In this document: positions 1 to 7,928 of the stretch, piece after piece
Numbering within the stretch: position 1 is the first letter of the stretch
How the letters are laid out: each line of letters begins with the position of its first letter
Notes under the pieces: model-generated
The model's input: the letters and a program-made list of their open reading frames with translations, nothing else
Told to the model about the DNA's origin: nothing
The model's database searches: none
NCBI GenBank assembly: GCA_016209015.1
Contig: JACQWY010000022.1
Location: forward strand, 62,001 to 126,000
Reading direction: 5' to 3'
Length of the DNA: 64,000 nt
From: Gammaproteobacteria bacterium
GTDB lineage: Bacteria; Pseudomonadota; Gammaproteobacteria; Ga0077536
Position numbers and translations under genes: made by a program

Positions 1-1666
1 CCTGTTCGTCGTGAATGTCGAGCGCGACGCCGCCTAGATCCGACTTGTGGCTGATCTCCTCGGACAACACCTTCACCGCGACCGGGTAGCCCATCTCCTG
101 TGCTTCGCTGACCGCTTCGGCGTGGTCGTGCGCGATGCGCGTCGGGACGACCGGGATGCCGTAGGCGTCGAGCAGCGCCTTCGCCTCGGGCTCGGTGAGC
201 GTCGTGCGGCCGGCGACGAGCGCGGTTTCGATGATGATGCGCGCGCGTTCGACGTCGGTCGTGATGTCGGTCGGCAGCTCGTCCGGCGTCTGCATCAGCG
301 CCCGCTGATTGCGGTCGTAGGCGACGAGCTGCATGAAGGCGCGGATGGCCGAGGTCGGCGTCTCGAAGTCGGGAATCTTCGCGCCGGCCAGGATGCGCCG
401 ACCCGCCGCCACCGCGTCGGCGCCCATCCAGACCGCGAACATCGGCTTGCCGAGCGACTGCGCCGCCTGGGCGACGGCGCGCGCGACGGCCACGTTGTCG
501 ACCGTCGCTGTCGGGACGAGCATGGCGAGGATCGCGTCGTATTCCGAGCCGCGCGAGAGGACTTCGATTGTCTTCGCGTAACGCTCCGCATCGGCGTCGC
601 CGATGATGTCGACCGGATTCGCGCGCGACCAATTGGCCGGCAGGAAGCGGTCCAACTCGTCGCGGATCTCGGGCGCGAGCGGCGCGAGCTTGCCGCCACC
701 GGCGATCAATGCGTCGGCCGCGAGTACGCCGATGCCGCCGCCGTTCGTGAGGATCATGAGTCGCGGGCCGGCGACGCGGCGTTTCGTGTACGCCAGCGTT
801 TCCACGGCCTCGAACAATTCGTCGATGGAATCCACGCGCAGCAGGCCCGCGCGGCGGATCGCGGCGTCGAAGACCGCGTCCGAACCGGTGATGGCGCCGG
901 TGTGCGACGCGGCGGCTTTCGCACCTTCCGCGTTGCGGCCGGCCTTGATCAGGATGACCGGCTTGTGCCGCGCCACGGCACGCGCAGCCGAAATGAATTT
1001 GCGCGGGTTCATCACGGATTCCATGTACAGCAGGAGCGCACGGGTATTCGGCAGGTTGCCGAGATAGTCGATGAGGTCGCCGAAATCGACGTCCAGCGCA
1101 TCGCCCATCGACACGAAATGCGAGAAGCCGATGCCGCGCGATTTCGCCCAGTCGAGGATTGAGGTGCAGAGCGCGCCGGACTGGGAGACGAAGGCGAGCT
1201 GGCCGGGAATCGCGGCCGTGTGGGCGAAGCTCGCGTTCAGCGCAATGCCCGGCACCAGGAGCCCTAGACAGTTCGGACCGAGGATGCGCAGGCCGTAACG
1301 GCGTGCCTCCCGCAGCATGTCCTCGGCATACGTGCTCTTGTCCTCCGCATCATGGCTCGTGGCGGTCAGGACGATGCAGGCGCGGGTCCCGCGTTCGCCG
1401 AGATCGATCATGCAGGCGGCGAGCGTCGAGGGAGGAGTGCAGACGACCGCGAGGTCCGGGGCGTCGGGCAGGGCGGCGACGGACGGCCAGCACGGCAATC
1501 CGTCCACTTCGGTGTACTTCGGGTTCACGGGATAAATCGGACCCTGGAACTGCGCGGTCTTCAGGTTGCGGACCAGGATCTGGCCGAGGGCGTTCTTGCG
1601 ATCGGTCGCGCCGATGACGGCGACGGAACGGGGCGCGAACAGTTTTTCTAGATTCACTACGCTCAA
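1..1666 (-). CDS. ADP-forming acyl-CoA synthetase (acetate-CoA ligase family), C-terminus cut by window edge
   Basis: About 555 residues are visible and the C-terminus lies outside the window. These enzymes interconvert an acyl-CoA, ADP and phosphate with the free acid, CoA and ATP in the cytoplasm. The N-terminus has a CoA-binding Rossmann domain (VIGATDRKNALG) and a succinyl-CoA-synthetase-like middle. An ASHTGAITG loop near residue 254 would carry the phosphohistidine. The last visible residues (GYPVAVKVLSEEISHKSDLGG) are the start of an ATP-grasp domain. The start is taken as TTG at 1666 because AAGGAG lies 7 nt upstream; an in-frame GTG at 1657 is the alternative. Substrate cannot be read from sequence. 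The family is firm. Confidence 0.88.
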   Translation of the reverse strand, partial: MSVVNLEKLFAPRSVAVIGATDRKNALGQILVRNLKTAQFQGPIYPVNPKYTEVDGLPCWPSVAALPDAPDLAVVCTPPSTLAACMIDLGERGTRACIVLTATSHDAEDKSTYAEDMLREARRYGLRILGPNCLGLLVPGIALNASFAHTAAIPGQLAFVSQSGALCTSILDWAKSRGIGFSHFVSMGDALDVDFGDLIDYLGNLPNTRALLLYMESVMNPRKFISAARAVARHKPVILIKAGRNAEGAKAAASHTGAITGSDAVFDAAIRRAGLLRVDSIDELFEAVETLAYTKRRVAGPRLMILTNGGGIGVLAADALIAGGGKLAPLAPEIRDELDRFLPANWSRANPVDIIGDADAERYAKTIEVLSRGSEYDAILAMLVPTATVDNVAVARAVAQAAQSLGKPMFAVWMGADAVAAGRRILAGAKIPDFETPTSAIRAFMQLVAYDRNQRALMQTPDELPTDITTDVERARIIIETALVAGRTTLTEPEAKALLDAYGIPVVPTRIAHDHAEAVSEAQEMGYPVAVKVLSEEISHKSDLGGVALDIHDEQ

Positions 1667-1978
1667 CGGAGGTCTCCTTGTTGCTGGCGTCTGCTGCGCT
1701 TAGCGGCCGTGACAGCAGTATATTGCGCGCTGCAGTAGAGAAGGAGAATTCCGCGCCGGCGCGGCCGGGCCAGCGGATTTGTGCACTCCGTCAGAATAAT
1801 CGACTTGATCTGAAACGAATCGGCTAGTAAAGTTTGCTGCGTTGCACAACAGTGGATTCCTGGTAACGCCGGGTGCGTGGCCGAGGAAACCGCCGTCTGC
1901 GGCCGGCGGCCTGGAAATCGGGCCGACCTTTTTCACCCAGTGACTGAAACGACGTCACGAACAATTATGGAGAGCACA
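1667..1978. other. Intergenic region between divergent genes
   Basis: This 312-bp gap separates the minus-strand acyl-CoA synthetase from the plus-strand small membrane protein. It should hold promoters for both. One plausible plus-strand promoter is listed separately. No convincing ORF, RNA or repeat was seen. Confidence 0.5.
1805..1833 (+). promoter_or_regulatory. Candidate sigma-70 promoter
   Basis: TTGATC and TAAAGT are separated by 17 bp, upstream of the small membrane protein. Each hexamer matches about four of six consensus bases. The leader would be about 140 nt. This is weak evidence based on spacing and AT content only. Confidence 0.28.
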
Positions 1979-2137
1979 ATGACTTCGTCCGTTCCCGAGA
2001 AGACCACCTTCCTTGCCACGTTCCTCCAGGTCGTCGCGCTGGTCCTGCTGTTCAGCGGGTTTGCGATCGGTGTGAAGAGCTTCGTCGGCGAATTGTCCGA
2101 CGTGCCGCATCTGGAACAGCCGCAGCGCCTGTCCTGA
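1979..2137 (+). CDS. Small single-pass membrane protein, unknown function
   Basis: A 52-residue protein with one hydrophobic segment (residues about 12-33, FLATFLQVVALVLLFSGFAI) and a short acidic, polar tail. The ATG at 1979 is preferred because GGAG sits 6 nt upstream; longer in-frame starts have no ribosome-binding site. It lies upstream of a TetR regulator in the same orientation. No family was recognised and no function is proposed. The hydrophobic helix and well-placed Shine-Dalgarno are the only support for it being a real gene. Confidence 0.5.
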   Translation: MTSSVPEKTTFLATFLQVVALVLLFSGFAIGVKSFVGELSDVPHLEQPQRLS

Positions 2138-2291
2138 TCGTCCCGCCGCTAATCCAGGCAGCGCACGCGGGCTCCGCGTTCCCGCGCTGCCTGGCACGCC
2201 GCAGCCACTGCGGTTGAATATACAAATCCGGGACGGACTGTTAAGCTCGCCGCCCCGCGGCCCTGGTGAGCTCGAAACGTTCCTCCAGACC

Positions 2292-2891
2292 ATGACCATC
2301 ATCCCGAAGCTCGAGAAGCGCACGACCGGCAGGCCCCGATGCCAGGTCGCCCGCAAAGCCATCCTGAACGCCACGGCACGCCTGTTGGAGCAGACCCCGC
2401 TGCAGAACCTCGCGATCGAGAACATCGCCAAGGAAGCCGGGGTGGGGAAGGCGACGATCTACCGCTGGTGGCCGAACAAGGCTGCGATCGTGATCGACGC
2501 GTTCTTCGAGGAAGTCGTGCCGCGCACGAGCTTCGAGACTGCCGCCACCGCTTCGGAAATCATCGCCAGGCAACTTGGACGGATGATCAAAGTGCTGAGC
2601 GGTCATCAGGGACGGATCGTCGCGCAGATCATCGCGGAAGGGCAGAGCAAGCCGGACGTCCTCGAGCACTTCCGCAGCGTCTTTCTGCGAGATCGGCGCG
2701 CCGTCGTCCGCGGCGTCATCGAAAAGGGTATCGCGGACGGGGAGTTCTCGCCCGATCTCGATCTCGAGACCGCCATCGACGTGGTTTACGGACCCGTCTG
2801 GTATCGATTGATGGTCGGACACCAACCGCTCGATCGCGCTTTCGCCGAGGCCCTGCCCAAACTCAGCATCGCGGCGCTCAAACGCCTCTAG
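2292..2891 (+). CDS. TetR/AcrR family transcriptional regulator
   Basis: A 199-residue cytoplasmic DNA-binding repressor. The N-terminal helix-turn-helix is at residues about 31-58 (IENIAKEAGVGKATIYRWWP), with the usual ATIYRWWPNK recognition-helix ending. The rest is the all-helical ligand-binding and dimerisation domain. The ATG at 2292 gives a normal TetR N-terminus; an in-frame TTG at 2216 region (2214) would add 26 residues. Likely targets are itself and neighbours such as the 1979 membrane protein or the 3251 porin, but no operator palindrome was identified. Confidence 0.88.
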   Translation: MTIIPKLEKRTTGRPRCQVARKAILNATARLLEQTPLQNLAIENIAKEAGVGKATIYRWWPNKAAIVIDAFFEEVVPRTSFETAATASEIIARQLGRMIKVLSGHQGRIVAQIIAEGQSKPDVLEHFRSVFLRDRRAVVRGVIEKGIADGEFSPDLDLETAIDVVYGPVWYRLMVGHQPLDRAFAEALPKLSIAALKRL

Positions 2892-3250
2892 ACCCCGCAT
2901 TCCGGCGCCGGAAGGTGCCGTCCGCGATTTCTCCATCTGCCCCCCGGTACGCCACGACCCCGGTTTCCGCAAGTCACTGTCGTTGTATTTTTACCACGGC
3001 TGTCTCCATTTGCGAGTATGCCGCCGTACCCAATTCCCCTATTTCCGAGCAATCGGGCACTTAGCGTTGGATTTTCCCGAATCCATGAAGTATCTTTGTG
3101 GCATTGACCCCACTTTCGGTGATCTGGATCAAAGACAACAATTGGTACTAGACCAAGATTGGCACCCAAGTCCTACGGAGATAGCTCATCGCGTCGGTGC
3201 GTCGAGAGGAGCGAGCTTTTCAGGTTGAAAACATGGATATACAGGAGAAG
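2892..3250. other. Intergenic region upstream of outer-membrane protein
   Basis: A 359-bp stretch that is noticeably AT-richer than its surroundings from about 2980 to 3180, consistent with promoter DNA for the outer-membrane protein. A weak promoter-like pair (TTGGAT at 3067, TATCTT at 3091, 18-bp spacer) is present. No coding sequence or repeat is supported. Confidence 0.4.
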
Positions 3251-4207
3251 ATGATGAGACAACTCAAACCGGTTACTTACGGCATGCTCATGGCCGGCCT
3301 CATGGTTGCAGCGGGCAATGCGTCGGCCGCGAGCGAAGCGGAACTGCAGGCCAAGCTGTCTGCGCTCGAGAGCGAAATCGCGGCCCTCAAGGCCGAGGTG
3401 GGCAAGGTTCAGGAAATCGATGCGCGTGTGGCCAAGGTCGAGAAGGCTGCCCCGGCGGCCGGTTCGAAGGTCATCGGCAACCGCGTGTTCTTCCGCGGTG
3501 GCTATTCACAGTTGATCGACGATCGCTCCAATGGCGCGTTCACCGACATGAACAACGTGGTCGGTGCGTTGTCCGCGGCCGGGATCATCCCGGCTGGTCT
3601 CAGCAACACGCACAACAGCGACGACGGCTGGTACTTCGGCGCCGGCTTCGACTTCCTGCTGTCGCGCGATACTCTGGGCCTCCTGCCCGGCACCTGGGCC
3701 CTCGCGGAACTCGGTCTCGAGTATCGTGACCTCGGCTCGAAGACCACTCACACCCTCGGCCCGGTTGCGGAATGCCTGATTGCGCAGACTGCCCTGAACA
3801 CGGGTAACCTCGGCGCCACCGTGACCGGCTTCCAGCAGTGCGCCGGCATCACCGGCAATCAGCACCTATCGATGCTGACGGTCAGCGCGTCTCCGAAGCT
3901 CAAGTTCTTCGAAGGCAGCGCGCTCCGTCCCTGGATCATTCCGGCAGGTCTCGATCTGAACGTCATTTCGCCCCCGTCCGATTCGACGAACTACCTCGAC
4001 ATCGGCGTGCAGTTCGCGGGCGGTGTCGATTACGAAATCATGCCTGGAATCACCCTCGGCGCGGATTTCCGTTATCACCTCGCAGCGAACACGACGGATC
4101 CGGACTACAACTCGGCGGCGGTTGCGGCGGCTGCGCCCTTCACGCTCAACACGAAGCAGAACAACGATACCTGGACCGCGGGCATCACGCTCGGCATCGG
4201 CTTCTAA
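3251..4207 (+). CDS. Outer-membrane beta-barrel protein with N-terminal coiled coil
   Basis: A 318-residue secreted protein. The signal peptide is residues 1-26, with predicted cleavage after NASA. A short heptad-like coiled coil (residues about 27-65, ELQAKLSALESEIAALKAEV) follows. The remainder alternates hydrophobic and polar residues and ends in Phe, typical of BAM-inserted barrels. Cys pairs in the middle may form a disulfide. The start is set by AGGAG just upstream of two consecutive ATGs (3251 and 3254). The architecture resembles LbtU/porin-like proteins with N-terminal coiled coils, but the transported substrate is unknown. A strong hairpin terminator follows. Confidence 0.75.
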   Translation: MMRQLKPVTYGMLMAGLMVAAGNASAASEAELQAKLSALESEIAALKAEVGKVQEIDARVAKVEKAAPAAGSKVIGNRVFFRGGYSQLIDDRSNGAFTDMNNVVGALSAAGIIPAGLSNTHNSDDGWYFGAGFDFLLSRDTLGLLPGTWALAELGLEYRDLGSKTTHTLGPVAECLIAQTALNTGNLGATVTGFQQCAGITGNQHLSMLTVSASPKLKFFEGSALRPWIIPAGLDLNVISPPSDSTNYLDIGVQFAGGVDYEIMPGITLGADFRYHLAANTTDPDYNSAAVAAAAPFTLNTKQNNDTWTAGITLGIGF

Positions 4208-4282
4208 GCAGCCGGGGCCGCTGGTTCGAGATCGCGGCGTGCCCGTCAGGGCGCGCCGCAATCAGAGCCAGAGCAATTCGAC

Positions 4283-4313
4283 GCCGGACAGGCGCAAGCC
4301 GTCCGGCCTTTTC
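4283..4313 (+). terminator. Rho-independent terminator
   Basis: GCCGGAC and GTCCGGC arms, an inner GGC/GCC pair and a GCAA loop (4283-4307) are followed by CTTTT. It lies downstream of the outer-membrane protein gene and before the SnoaL-like gene. Confidence 0.75.
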
Positions 4314-4388
4314 ATTGCGGCGGTCTGATACCGGCCCTCTCGTGCTAGTCTCCCGCACCTCGACCAGCAACGTGCGCGGAGAACTGTC

Positions 4389-4778
4389 ATGTCCGATCGC
4401 AAAGCCCGTCTGATTGCCCTCACGACGGAATTCACACAGACCTTCAATCGCCACGACCTCGAGGCCACGATGACGTTCTTCACGGACGATGCCGTCTACG
4501 AGGAGCTCCACGGCCGGTGCAACGAGGGCAAGGCCGCGATCCGCAAAGCGTTCGAAGGCCTGTTCAGCCGCAAATTCGGGACGATGCGCTTCGACGAGGC
4601 GGACACGTTCGTGGACGCGGCAGCGGGCAAGGTCATGACGTCGTGGACGCTGAACCTCGTGATCGACGGCAAGCCCGTCGCACTGCAGGGCCTCGATCTC
4701 CTGCACTTCGCGGGCGAGAAGATCGTCCGCAAGCTCACCTACTGCAAGGCGAAGCAGCCGCTCTATCTCGAAACCTGA
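4389..4778 (+). CDS. SnoaL-like / nuclear transport factor 2 family protein
   Basis: A 129-residue single-domain protein of the NTF2-like cone fold. The N-terminal helix pattern (TTEFTQTFNRHDLEATMTFF) and the segment DDAVYEELHG are typical of SnoaL and ketosteroid-isomerase-like members. These act on small cyclic or polyketide substrates or have no known activity. GGAG lies 7 nt before the ATG. It is convergent with the next SDR gene, with only 31 bp between them. Family is secure; reaction unknown. Confidence 0.8.
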   Translation: MSDRKARLIALTTEFTQTFNRHDLEATMTFFTDDAVYEELHGRCNEGKAAIRKAFEGLFSRKFGTMRFDEADTFVDAAAGKVMTSWTLNLVIDGKPVALQGLDLLHFAGEKIVRKLTYCKAKQPLYLET

Positions 4779-4809
4779 GCGGCGCCGGCAAGGCGGGATC
4801 TCCGGCGGC

Positions 4810-5559
4810 TCAACCCGTCATGTAGAGGCCGCCATTGACGTGTATGACCTGACCGGTGATGAAGCCGGCATCGTCCGAGAGCAGGAAGGCGACGGTGCCC
4901 GCGATCTCGCGCGGTTCGCCCGCGCGCTGCAATGGCGCCGAGCTTATCACCGTCTCGACTTCCGCTTCCGGCAGGATGCCGACGAGCCGTTCGTGCCAGA
5001 TGAGGCCGGGCGCGATGACGTTCACCGTCACGCCGTGCGGCCCGAGGTCGCTCGCCGTCGAGTGTGAATAGCCGACGATACCTGCTTTCGCGGCCGCATA
5101 TGGGGCCTGACCAGGTCCGGGACGGTAGGCGTAGAGCGAGGCGAAATTCACGATCCGACCGAAGCCGCGCTCCGTCATGGCGCCGCAGAATGCGCGCGTG
5201 CAGAGGAAGGTTCCGAGCAGGTTCACGCGCAGAATGACGTCGAACGTCTTCGTGCTCATCGACCACGGCGGCGCTGCACCGGCGACGCCCGCGTTGTTGA
5301 CGAGGTAGGCGACGGCAATCCCGTCGCCGGCGAGCCGGGTCGCGAGGCCGACGACTTCGTCTTCCTTCGTCACATCGAGTGCGTGAACGCGCAGCCGGGC
5401 GCGTTCTGCCTCGTCGAATCCCGCGAGCCACGCGTCCTGCGTATCGAGCCGTCTGTCGGTTGCCACGACGCGAGCACCGTCGTAAAGCAATCGTTTGACT
5501 ATCGCCGTTCCGAGCCCACCCAGGGCACCGGTGACGAGGACGTGACCCCTATCGAACAT
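4810..5559 (-). CDS. Short-chain dehydrogenase/reductase
   Basis: A 249-residue classical SDR using NAD(P)H. It has the TGALGGLG cofactor loop at the N-terminus, NNAG near residue 90, and the catalytic Tyr154/Lys158 pair (PYAAAKAG), with the Ser in NFAS. The C-terminal ITGQVIHVNGG is standard. It lies just downstream of an acyl-CoA dehydrogenase on the same strand (64 bp apart), so the two may be co-transcribed and act on one CoA-linked or alcohol intermediate. The substrate is not predictable. Confidence 0.9.
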   Translation of the reverse strand: MFDRGHVLVTGALGGLGTAIVKRLLYDGARVVATDRRLDTQDAWLAGFDEAERARLRVHALDVTKEDEVVGLATRLAGDGIAVAYLVNNAGVAGAAPPWSMSTKTFDVILRVNLLGTFLCTRAFCGAMTERGFGRIVNFASLYAYRPGPGQAPYAAAKAGIVGYSHSTASDLGPHGVTVNVIAPGLIWHERLVGILPEAEVETVISSAPLQRAGEPREIAGTVAFLLSDDAGFITGQVIHVNGGLYMTG

Positions 5560-5623
5560 GGACCACCTCCGGTCGGCGTGCGGGCGGCGCGGGCGATTGG
5601 CTTCGCCCGTGCGACACCCGCGT

Positions 5624-6790
5624 TCAGAACGAACGCGCGAGTCCCAGCACCTTCTCGCCGATGAAGTTCAGGATCATCTCGCGGCTGACGGGCGCGATGC
5701 GCGGGATCATGATTTCGCGCAGATAACGCTCGACGTGATATTCCTTCGCGTAGCCCATGCCGCCGTGCGTGAGTACCGCCTGCTCGCAGGCACGGAAGCC
5801 CGCTTCGGCGCACTGGTACTTCGCGGCATTCGCATAGGCGCCGCACTCCAGACCCTGGTCGTACATCCAGGCAGCCTTGTACGCAAGGAGCTCGGCGGCC
5901 TCGAGCTCGATCCAGTTGCGCGCGAGCGGGTGCTGCAGGCCCTGGTTCATGCCGATCGGCCGGCCGAACACGACGCGTTCCTTCGCGTACTCGACGGCAC
6001 GACGCAGCGCTGCGCGGCCGAGGCCGACCGCCTCGCCCGACAACAGGATGCGCTCGGGATTCAAGCCATGCAGGATGTAGTGGAAACCCTTGCCTTCCTC
6101 GCCGATCAGATCCTCGCGCGGGACCGGCAGTCCGTCATAGAAAACCGCGTTGGAATCGACGGCCTTGCGGCCCATCTTGTGGATCTCGCGCACCTCGACA
6201 TAACGGCGATCGAGGTTGGTGTAGAAGAGGCTCAACCCGTCCGTCTTTTTCTGGCACTGCTCTTTCGGCGTCGTGCGCGCGAGGAGCAGCACTTTTTTCG
6301 CGCGCTGCGCGCCGGAGGTCCAGTGCTTCTGGCCGCGGATGAGCCAGCCATCGCCCTTGCGTTCGGCGCGGCAGTCGATGCTCGTCGTATCGAGGCCCGC
6401 GTTCGGCTCGGTGACACCGAAGCAGGCGGTTTCCTCGCCGCGCAGGAGCGGCGGGAGCATGCGCTGCTTCTGTTCCTCGGTGCCGAATACCACGACCGGA
6501 TTCAAGCCGAAAATGTTGAGGTGGATCGCCGAGCAGCCCGTGAGTCCCGCGCCGGATTCCGAAACCGCCTGCATCATGAGCGTCGCCTCGCTGATGCCGA
6601 GACCGGCTCCGCCATAGGCCTCCGGCATGGCGATGCCGAGCCAGCCTGCTGCGGTGACCGCATCCACGAATTCCTGCGGAAATGCGCCGTCGTCGTCACA
6701 CTTCAACCAGTACTCGGCGCTGAAATTCGCGCAAAGCTTCGTAATGGCGTCGCGTATCGCGAGTTGATCGTCGGTCAGCATGAAATCCAT
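5624..6790 (-). CDS. Acyl-CoA dehydrogenase
   Basis: A 388-residue FAD enzyme that introduces an alpha,beta double bond into an acyl-CoA and passes electrons to ETF. FAD and substrate signatures are visible (CFGVTEPNAGLDT, KHWTSGAQRAKK, LTHGGMGYAKEYHVER). The usual C-terminal YEGT catalytic Glu is replaced by IAPVSRE, so the base is probably the Glu in GLNPERILL, as in isovaleryl-CoA dehydrogenase. It is divergent from the (R)-amine-transaminase-like gene and upstream of an SDR. EtfBA and ETF-QO are encoded elsewhere in the window. Confidence 0.92.
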   Translation of the reverse strand: MDFMLTDDQLAIRDAITKLCANFSAEYWLKCDDDGAFPQEFVDAVTAAGWLGIAMPEAYGGAGLGISEATLMMQAVSESGAGLTGCSAIHLNIFGLNPVVVFGTEEQKQRMLPPLLRGEETACFGVTEPNAGLDTTSIDCRAERKGDGWLIRGQKHWTSGAQRAKKVLLLARTTPKEQCQKKTDGLSLFYTNLDRRYVEVREIHKMGRKAVDSNAVFYDGLPVPREDLIGEEGKGFHYILHGLNPERILLSGEAVGLGRAALRRAVEYAKERVVFGRPIGMNQGLQHPLARNWIELEAAELLAYKAAWMYDQGLECGAYANAAKYQCAEAGFRACEQAVLTHGGMGYAKEYHVERYLREIMIPRIAPVSREMILNFIGEKVLGLARSF

Positions 6791-6888
6791 CGGGTATCTC
6801 CAATCGGCAGGCCTGGGCGTAAGATCCCGGAACGTAATGGCCGGCCCTGCGCCATGTCAAGGCGGCCGCCTGCAAGGAGTGAAGCAAA

Positions 6889-7797
6889 ATGAATCCGAAC
6901 CCGTTCGCTGAAGGTTGCGCCTGGGTCGACGGCCAGTACATTCCGATCGGCGAAGCGAGTGTACCGATCACCGACATGGGCTTCTCGCGGTCCGATGTGA
7001 CCTACGACGTCGTCGCCGTCTGGCAGGGTGGATTCTTCCGCCTGGAGGATCATCTCGACCGCTTCGAGCGCAGTTGTCTGTGCCTGCGCCTCGCGCCGCT
7101 CCTCGATCGTGACGCCTTGCGCACAGTGCTTTTCGAGTGCGTGCGACGCTCCGGCTTGCGCGATGCCTACGTCGAGATGATCGCCACGCGCGGCGTGCCG
7201 CGTGCCGGGGAGCGCGACGTGCGACGCATCCGCAACCGCAGTTACGCCTATGCAATCCCGTACGTCTGGATCGCGGACCCGGAGTTGCAGGAGACCGGCC
7301 TGCCGCTCGTGATCGCCCGCTCCACGGAGCGGATTTCGTCGCGTGCCGTCGATCCGAAAGTGAAGAACTTCCATTGGGGCGATCTCGTGCGCGGTCTGTT
7401 CGAAGCCTATGACCGCGACGCGCACACCGCGGTGCTGCTCGATGCGGCAGGGCACGTCACGGAAGGGCCGGGGTTCAATCTGTTCTGCTACTACCGCGGC
7501 ACGCTGCTGACGCCCGCGGACGGCGTGCTCGAAGGCATTACGCGCCGCACCGTGCTCGATCTCGCGACACAGGAAGGCATCCCGGCCCGCATGGCGCTGT
7601 TCGATGCCGCGACGCTCGCCGAGGCCGAGGAAATCTTCATCACGAGCACGGCCGGCGGCATCATGCCGGTCACGACGCTCGATGGCGCGCCCGTGGGCGA
7701 CGGCAAGCCGGGGCTGCTCACGTGCCGGTTGCGGCAGCGCTATTGGGATGCGCACACTGCGGGGCCCTGGGTCACCCCGGTCGATTATGGGGCATAG
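6889..7797 (+). CDS. Class IV PLP aminotransferase, (R)-amine transaminase-like
   Basis: A 302-residue fold-type IV PLP enzyme. Predicted catalytic Lys159 lies in DPKVKNFHWGDLVRGLFEA. The segments YDVVAVWQGGFFRLEDH, AYVEMIATRGV, IPYVWIADPE, HVTEGPGFN and TSTAGGIMP match, from memory, the (R)-selective amine transaminases of Aspergillus terreus and Arthrobacter KNK168 much better than ordinary IlvE. It would transfer an amino group between a primary amine or D-amino acid and a keto compound. AAGGAG sits 9 nt before the ATG, and a strong terminator follows, so it is probably monocistronic. Native substrate is unknown. Confidence 0.85.
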   Translation: MNPNPFAEGCAWVDGQYIPIGEASVPITDMGFSRSDVTYDVVAVWQGGFFRLEDHLDRFERSCLCLRLAPLLDRDALRTVLFECVRRSGLRDAYVEMIATRGVPRAGERDVRRIRNRSYAYAIPYVWIADPELQETGLPLVIARSTERISSRAVDPKVKNFHWGDLVRGLFEAYDRDAHTAVLLDAAGHVTEGPGFNLFCYYRGTLLTPADGVLEGITRRTVLDLATQEGIPARMALFDAATLAEAEEIFITSTAGGIMPVTTLDGAPVGDGKPGLLTCRLRQRYWDAHTAGPWVTPVDYGA

Positions 7798-7838
7798 CCG
7801 GAGAGGCAGGTCGAGCAAACTGTCAAGGTTGAAATTCC

Positions 7839-7860
7839 CGCGGCGACGAGCCGCTTTTTT
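7839..7860 (+). terminator. Rho-independent terminator
   Basis: GCGGC-GACGA-GCCGC hairpin followed immediately by six T residues. It ends the transaminase transcript and insulates the TPS operon that begins about 70 bp downstream. Confidence 0.78.
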
Positions 7861-7928
7861 CTCCTTACCCGATACTCTAGAATGCCCGTGTAGCTATTGG
7901 GCACTTCACTGTTTTTTTGGGGGGAGCA

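Noticed and set aside
47-1162. A 371-codon plus-strand frame opposite the acyl-CoA synthetase
   Set aside because: No recognisable motif, Arg/His/Asp-rich composition. The minus-strand frame encodes a coherent CoA-binding and ATP-grasp enzyme.
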